Source: Vibrio splendidus 12E03
GTDB taxonomy: Bacteria; Pseudomonadota; Gammaproteobacteria; Enterobacterales; Vibrionaceae
DNA: 35,900 nt
NCBI RefSeq assembly: GCF_000272105.2
Contig: NZ_AJZD02000049.1
Coordinates: 1-35,900 of the forward strand
Reading direction: 5' to 3'
The position numbers and the translations under genes are program-made. Shown here one piece after another: positions 8,824 through 17,099 of this stretch (position 1 is its first letter; the number at the start of each line of letters is the position of its first letter). Under the pieces are notes generated by a model, which saw only the letters and a list, made by a program, of their open reading frames with translations, searched no databases and was not told where the DNA came from.

Positions 8824-9585
8824 ATGATCTTAGAGTCATTCAGTCTGGAAGAGAAAGTAGCGATAGTGACGGGCTGTAACACTGGGCTTGGGCAAGGTAT
8901 TGCATTAGGCCTAGCGGAAGCCGGTTGTAAAGTTGTCGGTGTTAACCGTACAGAGCCTGAAGAGACTATTGAGAAAATGAGTGCAGCAGGTCATACGTTC
9001 CTAAACGTCAGTGCTGATCTTCTCGAACAAGCGTGTATTCCACGGATTATAGAGCGCACTTTGGCTGAGTTTGGCCAAGTCGACATCCTCGTGAACAATG
9101 CAGGAATTATTCGCCGCCAAGATGCTATTGAGTTCTCAGAGCAAGATTGGGATGACGTAATGAACGTGAACACCAAGACCGTGTTCTTTATGTCTCAGGC
9201 CGTTGCAAAGCAGTTTAAGGCTCAAGGTACTGGCGGAAAGATCATTAACATTGCATCGATGCTCTCATTCCAAGGTGGCATTCGAGTTCCTTCTTATACG
9301 GCTTCAAAAAGTGCAGTGATGGGAGTGACACGTGCGATGGCGAACGAATGGGCGCGAGACAATATCAACGTGAATGCGATAGCTCCCGGTTATATGGAAA
9401 CGAACAATACTCAAGCTCTGCGCGAAGATGCTGTGCGTAATCAAGCGATCCTTGAGCGCATTCCTGCTGAACGCTGGGGTAAACCGCAAGATATCGCAGG
9501 TCCTTGTGTGTTTTTAGCATCATCAGCATCGGATTACATTAACGGCTACACCATCGCTGTTGACGGTGGTTGGTTAGCACGCTAA
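8824..9585 (+). CDS. kduD: 2-dehydro-3-deoxy-D-gluconate / 2-deoxy-D-gluconate 3-dehydrogenase (KduD)
   Basis: A 253-residue short-chain dehydrogenase very similar in text to E. coli KduD, which interconverts 2,5-diketo-3-deoxygluconate and 2-keto-3-deoxygluconate with NAD(H) in uronate catabolism. The cofactor loop TGCNTGLG (16-23), NNAG (91-94), S145, Y158 and K162 (YTASK) form a complete SDR active site. The C-terminus ends in the KduD-typical TIAVDGGWLAR. The start at 8824 gives the usual family length and has GAGGAA 8 nt upstream. It is followed after 53 bp by an RpiB-like isomerase gene, which suggests an isomerase-dehydrogenase pair. No uronate lyase, KdgK or KdgA gene is adjacent. Confidence 0.92.
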   Translation: MILESFSLEEKVAIVTGCNTGLGQGIALGLAEAGCKVVGVNRTEPEETIEKMSAAGHTFLNVSADLLEQACIPRIIERTLAEFGQVDILVNNAGIIRRQDAIEFSEQDWDDVMNVNTKTVFFMSQAVAKQFKAQGTGGKIINIASMLSFQGGIRVPSYTASKSAVMGVTRAMANEWARDNINVNAIAPGYMETNNTQALREDAVRNQAILERIPAERWGKPQDIAGPCVFLASSASDYINGYTIAVDGGWLAR

Positions 9586-9638
9586 TTGGTTTTTTATTCT
9601 AAATTTTGAGTTTGCAGCAATCTTGCAGGAGAAGATAA

Positions 9639-10277
9639 ATGAAAATCGCTTTAATGATGGAAAACAGTCAGGCAGGTAAAAATGCCATGGTTGCAGCTGA
9701 GCTAGAGTCAGTGGCGGGTGGCATTGGTCACGATGTTTTCAACTTAGGTATGACAGACGAGAACGATCACCACTTAACGTATATCCACCTCGGTATCATG
9801 GCGAGCATTCTGATCAACTCAAAGGCTGTGGACTTTGTTGTGACTGGTTGCGGTACAGGACAAGGGGCTTTGATGTCACTGAACCTGCATCCGGGTGTGG
9901 TCTGTGGTTACTGCCTAGAGCCATCAGATGCTTTTTTGTTTAACCAAATCAACAACGGCAATGCTATCGCTCTTGCTTTTGCTAAAGGCTTTGGCTGGGC
10001 TGGTGAGCTGAATATTCGTTACATATTCGAAAAGGCTTTCACTGGTGAGCGTGGCCAAGGTTACCCGTTAGAACGAGCAGAACCACAACAGCGTAATGCA
10101 GCCATTTTGAATGAAGTGAAAGCGGCGGTGGTAAAAGACAACTTTATTGATTCGCTAAGAGCAATCGACCAAGATCTCGTGAAAACAGCGGTTGGCAGCG
10201 AGCGTTTCCAACAATGCTTCTTCGATCATTGCCAAAACCCAGACATTGCAGATTATGTTCGTTCAGTTTTAGATTAA
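9639..10277 (+). CDS. RpiB/LacA/LacB-family sugar isomerase (possible DhuI/KduI-type)
   Basis: A 212-residue protein whose first 150 residues follow the RpiB/LacAB fold: MKIALMMENS start, a GCGTGQG active-site loop with C71, and NNGNAIALAFAKGFG near 105. Ribose-5-phosphate isomerase B is normally about 150 residues, so this protein has a C-terminal extension of roughly 60 residues containing an FFDHCQNPDIADYVRS segment. It is paired with kduD, with AGGAG ahead of its start. In Streptococcus an RpiB-like isomerase (DhuI) and a dehydrogenase (DhuD) act in sequence on unsaturated uronates from glycosaminoglycans. By analogy this gene may replace KduI; that assignment is inference from context. 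A terminator follows. Confidence 0.8.
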   Translation: MKIALMMENSQAGKNAMVAAELESVAGGIGHDVFNLGMTDENDHHLTYIHLGIMASILINSKAVDFVVTGCGTGQGALMSLNLHPGVVCGYCLEPSDAFLFNQINNGNAIALAFAKGFGWAGELNIRYIFEKAFTGERGQGYPLERAEPQQRNAAILNEVKAAVVKDNFIDSLRAIDQDLVKTAVGSERFQQCFFDHCQNPDIADYVRSVLD

Positions 10278-10319
10278 GTTTATCAAGAGTTATATAGCTG
10301 CTAGATGAAGATAGAAAAC

Positions 10320-10355
10320 AAAAATAGGAGCGTTTAAGCTCCTCTTCTATTTTTT
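10320..10355 (+). terminator. Rho-independent terminator after the kduD-isomerase pair
   Basis: AGGAGC (10326-10331), a 6-nt loop, then GCTCCT (10338-10343). After a short CTTCTA spacer there is a run of T at 10350-10355. It lies about 50 bp after the isomerase stop codon. Confidence 0.75.
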
Positions 10356-10424
10356 GCTCTGTGAGCCAGGTTTTATGCTTCTCACGTACCCTGGCTCTTG
10401 ATCGTCATTCTCTCCTTCCTTTCA

Positions 10425-11333
10425 TCAGAATGACGGATCTTTATGAAGTACCAGATTTTTAATCACTTTAGCGGCCACTTCGATGATTTGAGATTCTTGC
10501 TCAGACGCTTTAGACGATAAGTTGTAAAACATAATACAATCTTGCTGAATCATATTTGGCGCTTCTTGGAGCTCGATCTGACGTACCTCACCACTTTTCA
10601 TGTATTGGGCTAGGTTCTCCCGAGGGCACACACACCATCCGTCTTGCTTTAACTTTTCAATGAGAAGGCTTTGTGATGTGACCACTTCAAACTCGCTACT
10701 GATCTTGGTATGCCTGAGTTCGTTGGCAATGTCATTCTCAGTGATCAATTGACGAAAGGTGGCCAGTTCAGCAATCGAAATCGTTCGGTTTGGAATACTA
10801 GAGTGAACGGACGTGAACAGGCTCAGCTGAAAAGATCCAAGGTTGATATTACCGATCCCCGCGCTCGGGTGTAAGTTGCCCATCCCAGGCATAATGGCAA
10901 ACAGGGCATCTCCGTCTTCTATCTGCTGTAAACAGTGGTTTCTATCTTTTTGTAGCCAGTTGATAAGCATGTGAGGGTGAAGAGACTTGATCTCAGACTC
11001 AATGCTAAGCAACAGCTGACAAGGGATCGAGCTATCGTGATAAACGGTAATGTTGTTGAGTTCACCTTTGTACGCAGATAAGGCTATGTTTTCGAACTCT
11101 AACGACTGTCTCGCCAGTAACCGTGCTCTTGGATACAGACGATGAGCAATGTCCGTTGCGACCGCCTTTTTTCCTTCGATAGAAAACAGCTCCATTCCCA
11201 TCAAATCTTCTAGCGAGTTGATTCTCTCTCGCACCGTAGAGCGAGCTTTATTCAATCTTTTACTGGCAGCACTGTAGCTTTGAAGTTCATAGACACTGGT
11301 GAAGCATGCCACCTGTTCATTCGAAATCATCAT
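10425..11333 (-). CDS. LysR-family transcriptional regulator
   Basis: A 302-residue LysR-type regulator. The N-terminal winged helix-turn-helix is seen in ACFTSVYELQSYSAASKRL and STVRERINSLEDLMGMELF. The rest (about 90-300) is the effector-binding domain, which is divergent. The start at 11333 has AAAGGTG 8-14 nt upstream and gives the standard N-terminus; a longer reading to 11414 would add 27 unlikely residues. It is divergent from the secreted serine hydrolase gene across 104 bp, the usual arrangement for a LysR protein controlling its neighbour. The effector is unknown. It is convergent with the kduD pair, so control of those genes is less likely. Confidence 0.85.
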   Translation of the reverse strand: MMISNEQVACFTSVYELQSYSAASKRLNKARSTVRERINSLEDLMGMELFSIEGKKAVATDIAHRLYPRARLLARQSLEFENIALSAYKGELNNITVYHDSSIPCQLLLSIESEIKSLHPHMLINWLQKDRNHCLQQIEDGDALFAIMPGMGNLHPSAGIGNINLGSFQLSLFTSVHSSIPNRTISIAELATFRQLITENDIANELRHTKISSEFEVVTSQSLLIEKLKQDGWCVCPRENLAQYMKSGEVRQIELQEAPNMIQQDCIMFYNLSSKASEQESQIIEVAAKVIKNLVLHKDPSF

Positions 11334-11437
11334 TTGATCACCTTTGTACTGTTTGGACGTACATTTTGGATTTATATGTTTGAACTTAGCAAAGTACTCT
11401 ACATCCGTACACACAAGATTGTTAACGGAGATTTCAG

Positions 11438-12739
11438 ATGAGAAAGTCGATTATTTCATTGGTCACTGCAGGCTTATTTTCGACAACCGCGATGGCGGAT
11501 ATCAAGCCTATGTCTACAGTGCCAGCAAAAGCGAATGAGCAAGTCACACTGGAGAACTGGACGCATGCGCCATTTAATAAATGGGCTTTCCAGAACATGG
11601 GAATCCATCCAACGGTTATGGTGTCTCGAGATGGTGCAATCAACGATATCCCACAAGCATTGAATACGGAAGTCGCTCAACACAAATTTATTTATGCCGG
11701 AGAAGAACTGACTTTTCGTGATGCGATGATTAATGATCACACCGATGGCTACATTATTATTCAAGATGGAAAGATACTTCATGAGGAGTACTTTGGTGAC
11801 TTCACAGCAAGAGATCACCACCTGTGGGCTTCAAGTACCAAATCTTTGGTTGGACAAGCTTTAGGTTTGTTGGTTGAACAAGGCAAGGTCGATGTGGAGA
11901 AAAAGGTCAGCACATACATTGAAGAGCTTAAAGGCACACACTTTGGTGAGCAGACTTTACGAACTTTACTGAACATGACCTCTGCGATTGATTACAGCGA
12001 AGACTATGTAAACATGGCTCCGGGTGATGTGCATTTCGAATATTTCCGCCGATTAGGGTTTATTCCAGCCTATGACTTGCTGGCATTGGACCCAACAAAG
12101 ACAGATAAGCCTCGTGACTTGCTGAGTTTCTCTGCGATGTTTGAACAGAATGAAAATTTAAAGGTGAACGATAAGTTTGAATACCACAGCCCGAACGTTG
12201 ATGTTATTGGCTGGGTTGTCGCGCGCGTTTCCGGTCAAACGCTTGATCAATTTATTGCTGACAACATCTGGAACAAACTCGGCACAGAGCATGATGCCTT
12301 CTTCATGACGGACATGAACTACAACCCAGTCGCAACTGGCGGTTTCAATACTACGCTAAGAGACTTTGCGCGTGTTGGGCTAGCGATGGTCAACAATGGC
12401 GAATACAACGGCCAACAAGTCTTCTCTGAAAAGTGGGTCAAAGACAGCTTCAACATTACGCCAGAAGAAAATCGACACATGATGAACAGTGTCTACAAAG
12501 ATACTGAGGCTCAAGTCTTTGATGCACACTTAGAGGGTTACAAAAATTTCCTTTGGGTACATGACTCAGACAAAAACATTGCGACATATCGTGGGGTGTT
12601 TGGTCAGTTCTTGTATATCAACCAAGACAAGAATGTCGTCATCGCAACTTTCTCTTCAGCAGAGAGCGCTTCGAATGCAGCGCGTGAAGAGTCAAAGGTG
12701 AGATTAGAAGCTTTTGAGTCGTTAGCTAAGTCGTTATAG
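11438..12739 (+). CDS. Secreted serine hydrolase, beta-lactamase / NylB-like family
   Basis: A 433-residue protein of the class C beta-lactamase fold. A signal peptide (MRKSIISLVTAGLFSTTAMA) predicts periplasmic or extracellular location. The nucleophile motif is S132-S-T-K135 (SxxK), and Y249-H-S-P-N253 corresponds to the Y-x-S-x-N motif of 6-aminohexanoate-dimer hydrolase (NylB) and EstB-type esterases. Family members cleave amides, esters or D-amino-acid peptides, so 'beta-lactamase' describes the fold and not resistance. The long N-terminal section before SxxK (about 110 residues) is typical of the NylB group. It is monocistronic, divergent from a LysR gene that probably controls it, and followed by a strong terminator. 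Confidence 0.85.
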   Translation: MRKSIISLVTAGLFSTTAMADIKPMSTVPAKANEQVTLENWTHAPFNKWAFQNMGIHPTVMVSRDGAINDIPQALNTEVAQHKFIYAGEELTFRDAMINDHTDGYIIIQDGKILHEEYFGDFTARDHHLWASSTKSLVGQALGLLVEQGKVDVEKKVSTYIEELKGTHFGEQTLRTLLNMTSAIDYSEDYVNMAPGDVHFEYFRRLGFIPAYDLLALDPTKTDKPRDLLSFSAMFEQNENLKVNDKFEYHSPNVDVIGWVVARVSGQTLDQFIADNIWNKLGTEHDAFFMTDMNYNPVATGGFNTTLRDFARVGLAMVNNGEYNGQQVFSEKWVKDSFNITPEENRHMMNSVYKDTEAQVFDAHLEGYKNFLWVHDSDKNIATYRGVFGQFLYINQDKNVVIATFSSAESASNAAREESKVRLEAFESLAKSL

Positions 12740-12756
12740 CAGTACATGCCTAAGTT

Positions 12757-12793
12757 AAAAGTCCCCTCAAGTAGGTTCTTGAGGGGACTTTTT
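12757..12793. terminator. Bidirectional terminator between serine hydrolase gene and luxN
   Basis: A perfect 15-bp stem (12757-12771 with 12778-12792) with core GTCCCCTCAAG and a 6-nt loop TAGGTT. A-runs on one side and T-runs on the other let it work for both convergent genes. Confidence 0.92.
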
Positions 12794-12844
12794 GCGTTCC
12801 TTTCTTTATCAATGGCTAATAGCTAACAGCAAGTGAGTGACTCG

Positions 12845-15457
12845 CTACTCGTTTTCTGTTTGCTTTGAAGCGTTGGATGTCTTGCCTTGCTTCAACCAGT
12901 TGTCGAGTACATGTTGCAGCGCATCCAATGAAGTTGGCTTTTCTAGGCGACCATCCATTAACTTGCTGATCATGTCGAGTTCGCGTTGTCCCGATTCGCC
13001 AGATAGAGCAATGATTGGCGTATTGGGTGAGCGTGCCTTGATGATCTGGCTTGCGTCAAAGCCGTTCATGACTGGCATCTGTACATCCATCAAGATCAAA
13101 TCAACTTGATGAGTTCTAAACAGTTCAACCGCATTCTCGCCGTTTTTAGCTTGTAAGCTATTTACGCCAAGTCGACTCAGGTACATCTGAACAAGCGTGC
13201 GTTGTACCTCTTTGTCATCGACGATAAGCACGGTTGGAGCCAAATGGTTCTCTGGGGCTAGCGTACTTGTTGGCTCTGAACTTTGCGTTTCCGCTTGGTT
13301 ATCTGGCTTAACTTCTACGTTGGATTTGTTTTCAGTTGTGGTTTGATTGCTTTTCCAATCATTGAAGTAAGGCGTACGAAGTGCGTCTGCTTTGGGTGCA
13401 TTGGGCACCACCGGGAAGTACAGGTGGAACTCAGTAAACTCCCCAAGTTTAGAGTGGCACTCAACTCGGCCGCCAAATGAACGCATTACACGTTGGCAAT
13501 AACCGAGCCCTAGGCCGCTACCACCGCTTTTTTGGTAAGAGAAGAAGTCATCAAAAATCTTATGTGCAATGGCTTCGTCAATGCCTGGGCCAGTATCTCG
13601 GAATATCAGAACGTTCTCATAAGGTCCTGTGTTGGTACTGATCTCAATTTGGCTTTCTGGGTAAGAATCAAAGTAATAAATTGCATTGCGTATCAAGTTG
13701 AAAATGACGAAGTTGAATAAGGTTTCATTCAGCTTTGCTACAAAATCAGCGTGTTGTGGTAGCCGAATTCGTTCAATGATCTTTTCGTTCTCAAAACCAT
13801 AATGACTCACTGCCTGATCTACGGCTTTGTGAATTGAGGTCATGGTGACGGGGCCATGCTCAGGGGAGCTATCGCTGACCTCACGCAAGATGATATCAAT
13901 CAGTTGTCGCCCGCGTTGAATCGCCGCTTGGCCATTCTCAATATCCTTTAGGATTTGTTTGGCTGGGGCTTGGTTATCAATGTGCTGCTTTAACACCTCA
14001 AAATGCAGCTGAACTTGAGCCAGCGGGTTACGCATTTCGTGTGCGATAGAATTAGCTAGAGCGCGACTTTGGCGAATGCGTCTATCGGCTTCAATGGTGC
14101 TTTGTACACGAGTCAACAAGGTTTGCAGTGCAGAGATCTCTTCGTTAGAGAACATCTTATCGTTGCTCTTGTGTGACGAGACCAATAAGTGTGTGACCGA
14201 TTTCCCCTGACCAAATAAAGGCATCACCAAAGCGGTGTCGTTTGAGCTCATCTTGTCATACAGGGCTTTTATCGAGCGCTTGGCTGGTGCGGTGTAATCA
14301 AGCTCCTGAGACAGTTCATCGAACACTAAAACGGACTTGTTGGTAGACAGATAATCTTCGTAGAAGGTTTCGTTGTAGTTGCTGTTCACCAGACGCAACT
14401 TGTCTTCGGGAATCTGCAATAGGCTGCCTAATCGACGCATGGCATCATCAATCGACAGCTTGAAATCGTCTTCTAGTGAGAGGATCTGTTGTACTGGCGT
14501 TTTCTTGTTTCCGTAGACAAAGAAGGAGGCGTAGTGGCTTACGCGTTTGTAGAGAACATGCCAAGTGATGCCGATAATCGCACAGATTGGGATAGCAACG
14601 AGCCATTGACTGTCATCTGTCAGCGGGATAAATATCGCGCCAAAAGGGATCACCAAAATAGCACAGACCAACAGCGCATTTAGGCTCATGTACGCAAGGT
14701 ATTTCACGCTGAAGAAGCGCGAGGTCAGTAGGGCATAGCCAACGAACAACATTTCACTTATCGACAAAGCTGGTGGCAACCAAGTGAGCGAGAAATCACG
14801 TAAGAAGTAGGTCATGCCTAGGTGGATTGTCGCAGTAGACAGCATGAAGACTAAAATGCCTGCGATCATGTAGTTGGTTTTAGCTAAGGTCAGCTTGCTG
14901 CTGTTGGCGCGCATGGCCATCAGGTTGAGCAGTGTCAGGATAACAAAGCTAATCATTCCAATGAAGAAGTACGGCGTATGCGGGCCAAACTCAATCACGA
15001 ACTGGCTTGGGCCTGCAATGGTGACGTGTTCAACGGTTAACCCCGGACTTAAATTGATAAAGAAGGAGTAGACGGTCAGGGTGACGAAAATGGCTTGTTG
15101 CCACACATGAACCTTACCATTACGTTGTTCAGCGGCGAGCTTACACGAGAAGTAATAGGCAAAGGCAAACGCAAAGAAAGAAGCGAGGTTGGCAAACTTT
15201 GCGGCGAACACGGCGGCCGAGGCTCCAAGTTCCGGTAATAAGTCGGTATGGAAATAAGCGTTACTGCTGATCCACGCAACAATGCAGATCGAATACGCGA
15301 TGTAAGGGGCATGGTGTGTCCCTGCGATCACTTCGTTCTTCTGTTTCAGGCGATAGCAGTAATAGAACAACCACATGACAACCACAGCCACGGTTGCAAG
15401 CAGGGTGATTGCTTTTGCATAGATGATCGCCTCAAGGCCGAAATCAAACATGTTCAT
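12845..15457 (-). CDS. luxN: LuxN-type quorum-sensing hybrid sensor histidine kinase
   Basis: An 870-residue membrane hybrid kinase. Residues 1-305 hold about nine hydrophobic segments, the autoinducer-sensing part in LuxN. A cytoplasmic linker leads to the dimerisation and phosphoacceptor helix with H473 ([12 protein letters not shown]), followed by an ATPase domain with N-box N587/N591, DTGPGID (621-627) and SGGSGLGLG (644-652). A receiver domain (about 742-858) carries phosphoacceptor D791 ([13 protein letters not shown]) and K840. Layout and the position of the histidine match Vibrio harveyi LuxN (849 residues, H471). Without signal LuxN acts as kinase toward LuxU/LuxO; with signal it acts as phosphatase. 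The start overlaps the luxM stop by 14 bp, so synthase and receptor are translationally coupled. AinR is the equivalent name in Aliivibrio. Confidence 0.93.
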   Translation of the reverse strand: MNMFDFGLEAIIYAKAITLLATVAVVVMWLFYYCYRLKQKNEVIAGTHHAPYIAYSICIVAWISSNAYFHTDLLPELGASAAVFAAKFANLASFFAFAFAYYFSCKLAAEQRNGKVHVWQQAIFVTLTVYSFFINLSPGLTVEHVTIAGPSQFVIEFGPHTPYFFIGMISFVILTLLNLMAMRANSSKLTLAKTNYMIAGILVFMLSTATIHLGMTYFLRDFSLTWLPPALSISEMLFVGYALLTSRFFSVKYLAYMSLNALLVCAILVIPFGAIFIPLTDDSQWLVAIPICAIIGITWHVLYKRVSHYASFFVYGNKKTPVQQILSLEDDFKLSIDDAMRRLGSLLQIPEDKLRLVNSNYNETFYEDYLSTNKSVLVFDELSQELDYTAPAKRSIKALYDKMSSNDTALVMPLFGQGKSVTHLLVSSHKSNDKMFSNEEISALQTLLTRVQSTIEADRRIRQSRALANSIAHEMRNPLAQVQLHFEVLKQHIDNQAPAKQILKDIENGQAAIQRGRQLIDIILREVSDSSPEHGPVTMTSIHKAVDQAVSHYGFENEKIIERIRLPQHADFVAKLNETLFNFVIFNLIRNAIYYFDSYPESQIEISTNTGPYENVLIFRDTGPGIDEAIAHKIFDDFFSYQKSGGSGLGLGYCQRVMRSFGGRVECHSKLGEFTEFHLYFPVVPNAPKADALRTPYFNDWKSNQTTTENKSNVEVKPDNQAETQSSEPTSTLAPENHLAPTVLIVDDKEVQRTLVQMYLSRLGVNSLQAKNGENAVELFRTHQVDLILMDVQMPVMNGFDASQIIKARSPNTPIIALSGESGQRELDMISKLMDGRLEKPTSLDALQHVLDNWLKQGKTSNASKQTENE

Positions 15458-16673
15458 CCTTTTTTGCCGAGCTAGTTTTTCCTGCCGAGCGCAACTTTTC
15501 TAATGACTTTCTACTCTCTCGCACTGCGCGTTTGTAGCTCCGAAAATCGACATTATTGAACGCTTTTACCATCAATTCGAAATTCCAAAAGCCACGGTAA
15601 ATGGTGGTGCCGTCATCGTTCATTTCGCAATACCCAGCATGGAAGTATGCATTGGAATCAATGGTTTGATAAAACTGAAGCATGAAAGGTTGTTCAATGA
15701 TGGTGAAACCAATTTTGTAGCCAACTTGATGTAAGACGCTCATCAGCTCTTTTTGAGCGAGATAGAGGAAGTAGAGTTTTTGTTGGGTATTTCCACTGAC
15801 GGTTAAGCGCAGAACTTCACATATGGCTCGAGATTCGGATAGTTGTAACTGAAACTGATTATCGAATTTTGGCAGAGAATCACATTTTGACAATATCGGT
15901 GGGGTGAATAGCTGTAACCCTGAAAGTGAATCGTAACCATGATTTGGTAAGCAGTATTGCCATTGCTCATTGCTGAACGGCGGTGCGTAACTTAGCCAAG
16001 TGTCCTTCTTAGACCAGTCTTGAATCAGCGCAGAGGAAACCAGTGTCGGAAAGGCTTCATCGACTGGATGTTTGAGCAGAATAAAATGCTTACCTGCCTG
16101 AGAAAGGTGTAATAAAGGCAGCATCTCAAACCATTTTTCACCCTTGATGAAAACCTCAAGGTTGCTTAAAGCAATGGCATCGCAGATTGGCATTCCTTGT
16201 GGGTGACTCGGTGTCTGTACCAAAAGTGGCTCATGCTCTATCTGTTCGATGACCGCACCGTAATAAGCACTGTCATTGATAGGGAGGTCGACATGAGAAA
16301 TGGAGCTTGAATTTAATGGAGATTTTACTTTGATCGCAGCAATTTCACACTCACACCAGAAATCTAGCCAATGCATATAGCACTGACCTACGGCCTGCTC
16401 TAGAAGAGCAATCTCTGCAGATAGTGTATTTGGATAGCGCAGAATCAGATCGCGGTAGTCCATCACCTCAAACAATACAGAGTAGCTTTTGTTTTGATGT
16501 TCTGGGAAAAGCAATTCTAACTGGCTTCTACGATATTCAGTCACGTTTTGAAAAAGCTCAGTGCGCTGTTGTGGCTGATAAGTGCTGATGACGAGCTCGA
16601 TAAGCGCGTGTTGTTTCTTTTCGATAGCCAGACTGCTAGCCAACAGTGAGACTAAAGACGACGTTAATTTCAT
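15444..16673 (-). CDS. luxM: LuxM/AinS-family acyl-homoserine-lactone synthase
   Basis: A 409-residue protein of the LuxM/AinS/VanM family, unrelated in sequence to LuxI. It opens with [20 protein letters not shown] and has the family-typical [19 protein letters not shown], the central [20 protein letters not shown] and the C-terminal [20 protein letters not shown]. It would make an N-acyl-homoserine lactone from S-adenosylmethionine and an acyl donor in the cytoplasm. V. harveyi LuxM makes 3-hydroxy-C4-HSL and AinS makes C8-HSL; the product here cannot be read from sequence. Length is close to the usual 390-400. It is first in the luxM-luxN operon, with TAGG about 10 nt before ATG 16673. The upstream region is shared with the divergent collagenase. 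Confidence 0.92.
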   Translation of the reverse strand: MKLTSSLVSLLASSLAIEKKQHALIELVISTYQPQQRTELFQNVTEYRRSQLELLFPEHQNKSYSVLFEVMDYRDLILRYPNTLSAEIALLEQAVGQCYMHWLDFWCECEIAAIKVKSPLNSSSISHVDLPINDSAYYGAVIEQIEHEPLLVQTPSHPQGMPICDAIALSNLEVFIKGEKWFEMLPLLHLSQAGKHFILLKHPVDEAFPTLVSSALIQDWSKKDTWLSYAPPFSNEQWQYCLPNHGYDSLSGLQLFTPPILSKCDSLPKFDNQFQLQLSESRAICEVLRLTVSGNTQQKLYFLYLAQKELMSVLHQVGYKIGFTIIEQPFMLQFYQTIDSNAYFHAGYCEMNDDGTTIYRGFWNFELMVKAFNNVDFRSYKRAVRESRKSLEKLRSAGKTSSAKKDEHV

Positions 16674-17099
16674 GTTTAACCTAGCCTAGGTTTATATAAT
16701 TATTTTTATTAGATTTGCACTCGTTAACCAAACACGAATTGTTATTAAGTTATTTGATATAAAGCTACCTTGTTGAGATTGAGTAACTCTAATTGTGTCT
16801 ATTGTTTTTTAAAACAAGTTGCATAATAGAACGCAAGTTTACTACTTGCACAACCCCTTAACAACAGAACATTTACTAGTTTATAAGTTGCTAAATTAGA
16901 ATATTCTCAACCACTTAGAGCCTAACCTTGATCCGAGTCTGACCAGTATCAATTGAGCATAATCCTTTGAATTTATAAATTAACGCAAAATATCTATTTT
17001 TTGAACCAAGCTCATAAATCATACGCAACTGAATTCACCTTGTTAATCGTAAGGAATATAACGGCGAGCCAAAATATATAATTAACTAATGAGTTTTGT
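16674..17099. promoter_or_regulatory. Divergent control region between luxM and collagenase
   Basis: 426 bp of AT-rich DNA with no credible gene. It contains two small dyads: TTGTTTT-TT-AAAACAA (16802-16817) and GCAAGT-TTACT-ACTTGC (16833-16849). Both lie 130-180 bp upstream of luxM and 250-300 bp upstream of the collagenase start. These are candidate operators; I could not find a convincing LuxR/SmcR/HapR master-regulator site by eye. Promoters for both genes must be here. Confidence 0.45.

Noticed and set aside
11438..12739. Antibiotic-resistance beta-lactamase
   Set aside because: The motif set (SxxK with YxSxN, long N-terminal part) is of the NylB/esterase branch, so resistance is not supported.
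14489..15312. Several short frames opposite to or within luxN
   Set aside because: They are antisense or out of frame with a well-supported sensor kinase and lack ribosome sites.
16742..16762. TTATTAAGTTATTTGATATAA as a LuxR/SmcR/HapR-type site in the luxM-collagenase region
   Set aside because: Only the first half fits the TTATTGATAAATTTATCAATAA-like consensus; the second half matches poorly, and AT-rich DNA gives such matches often.
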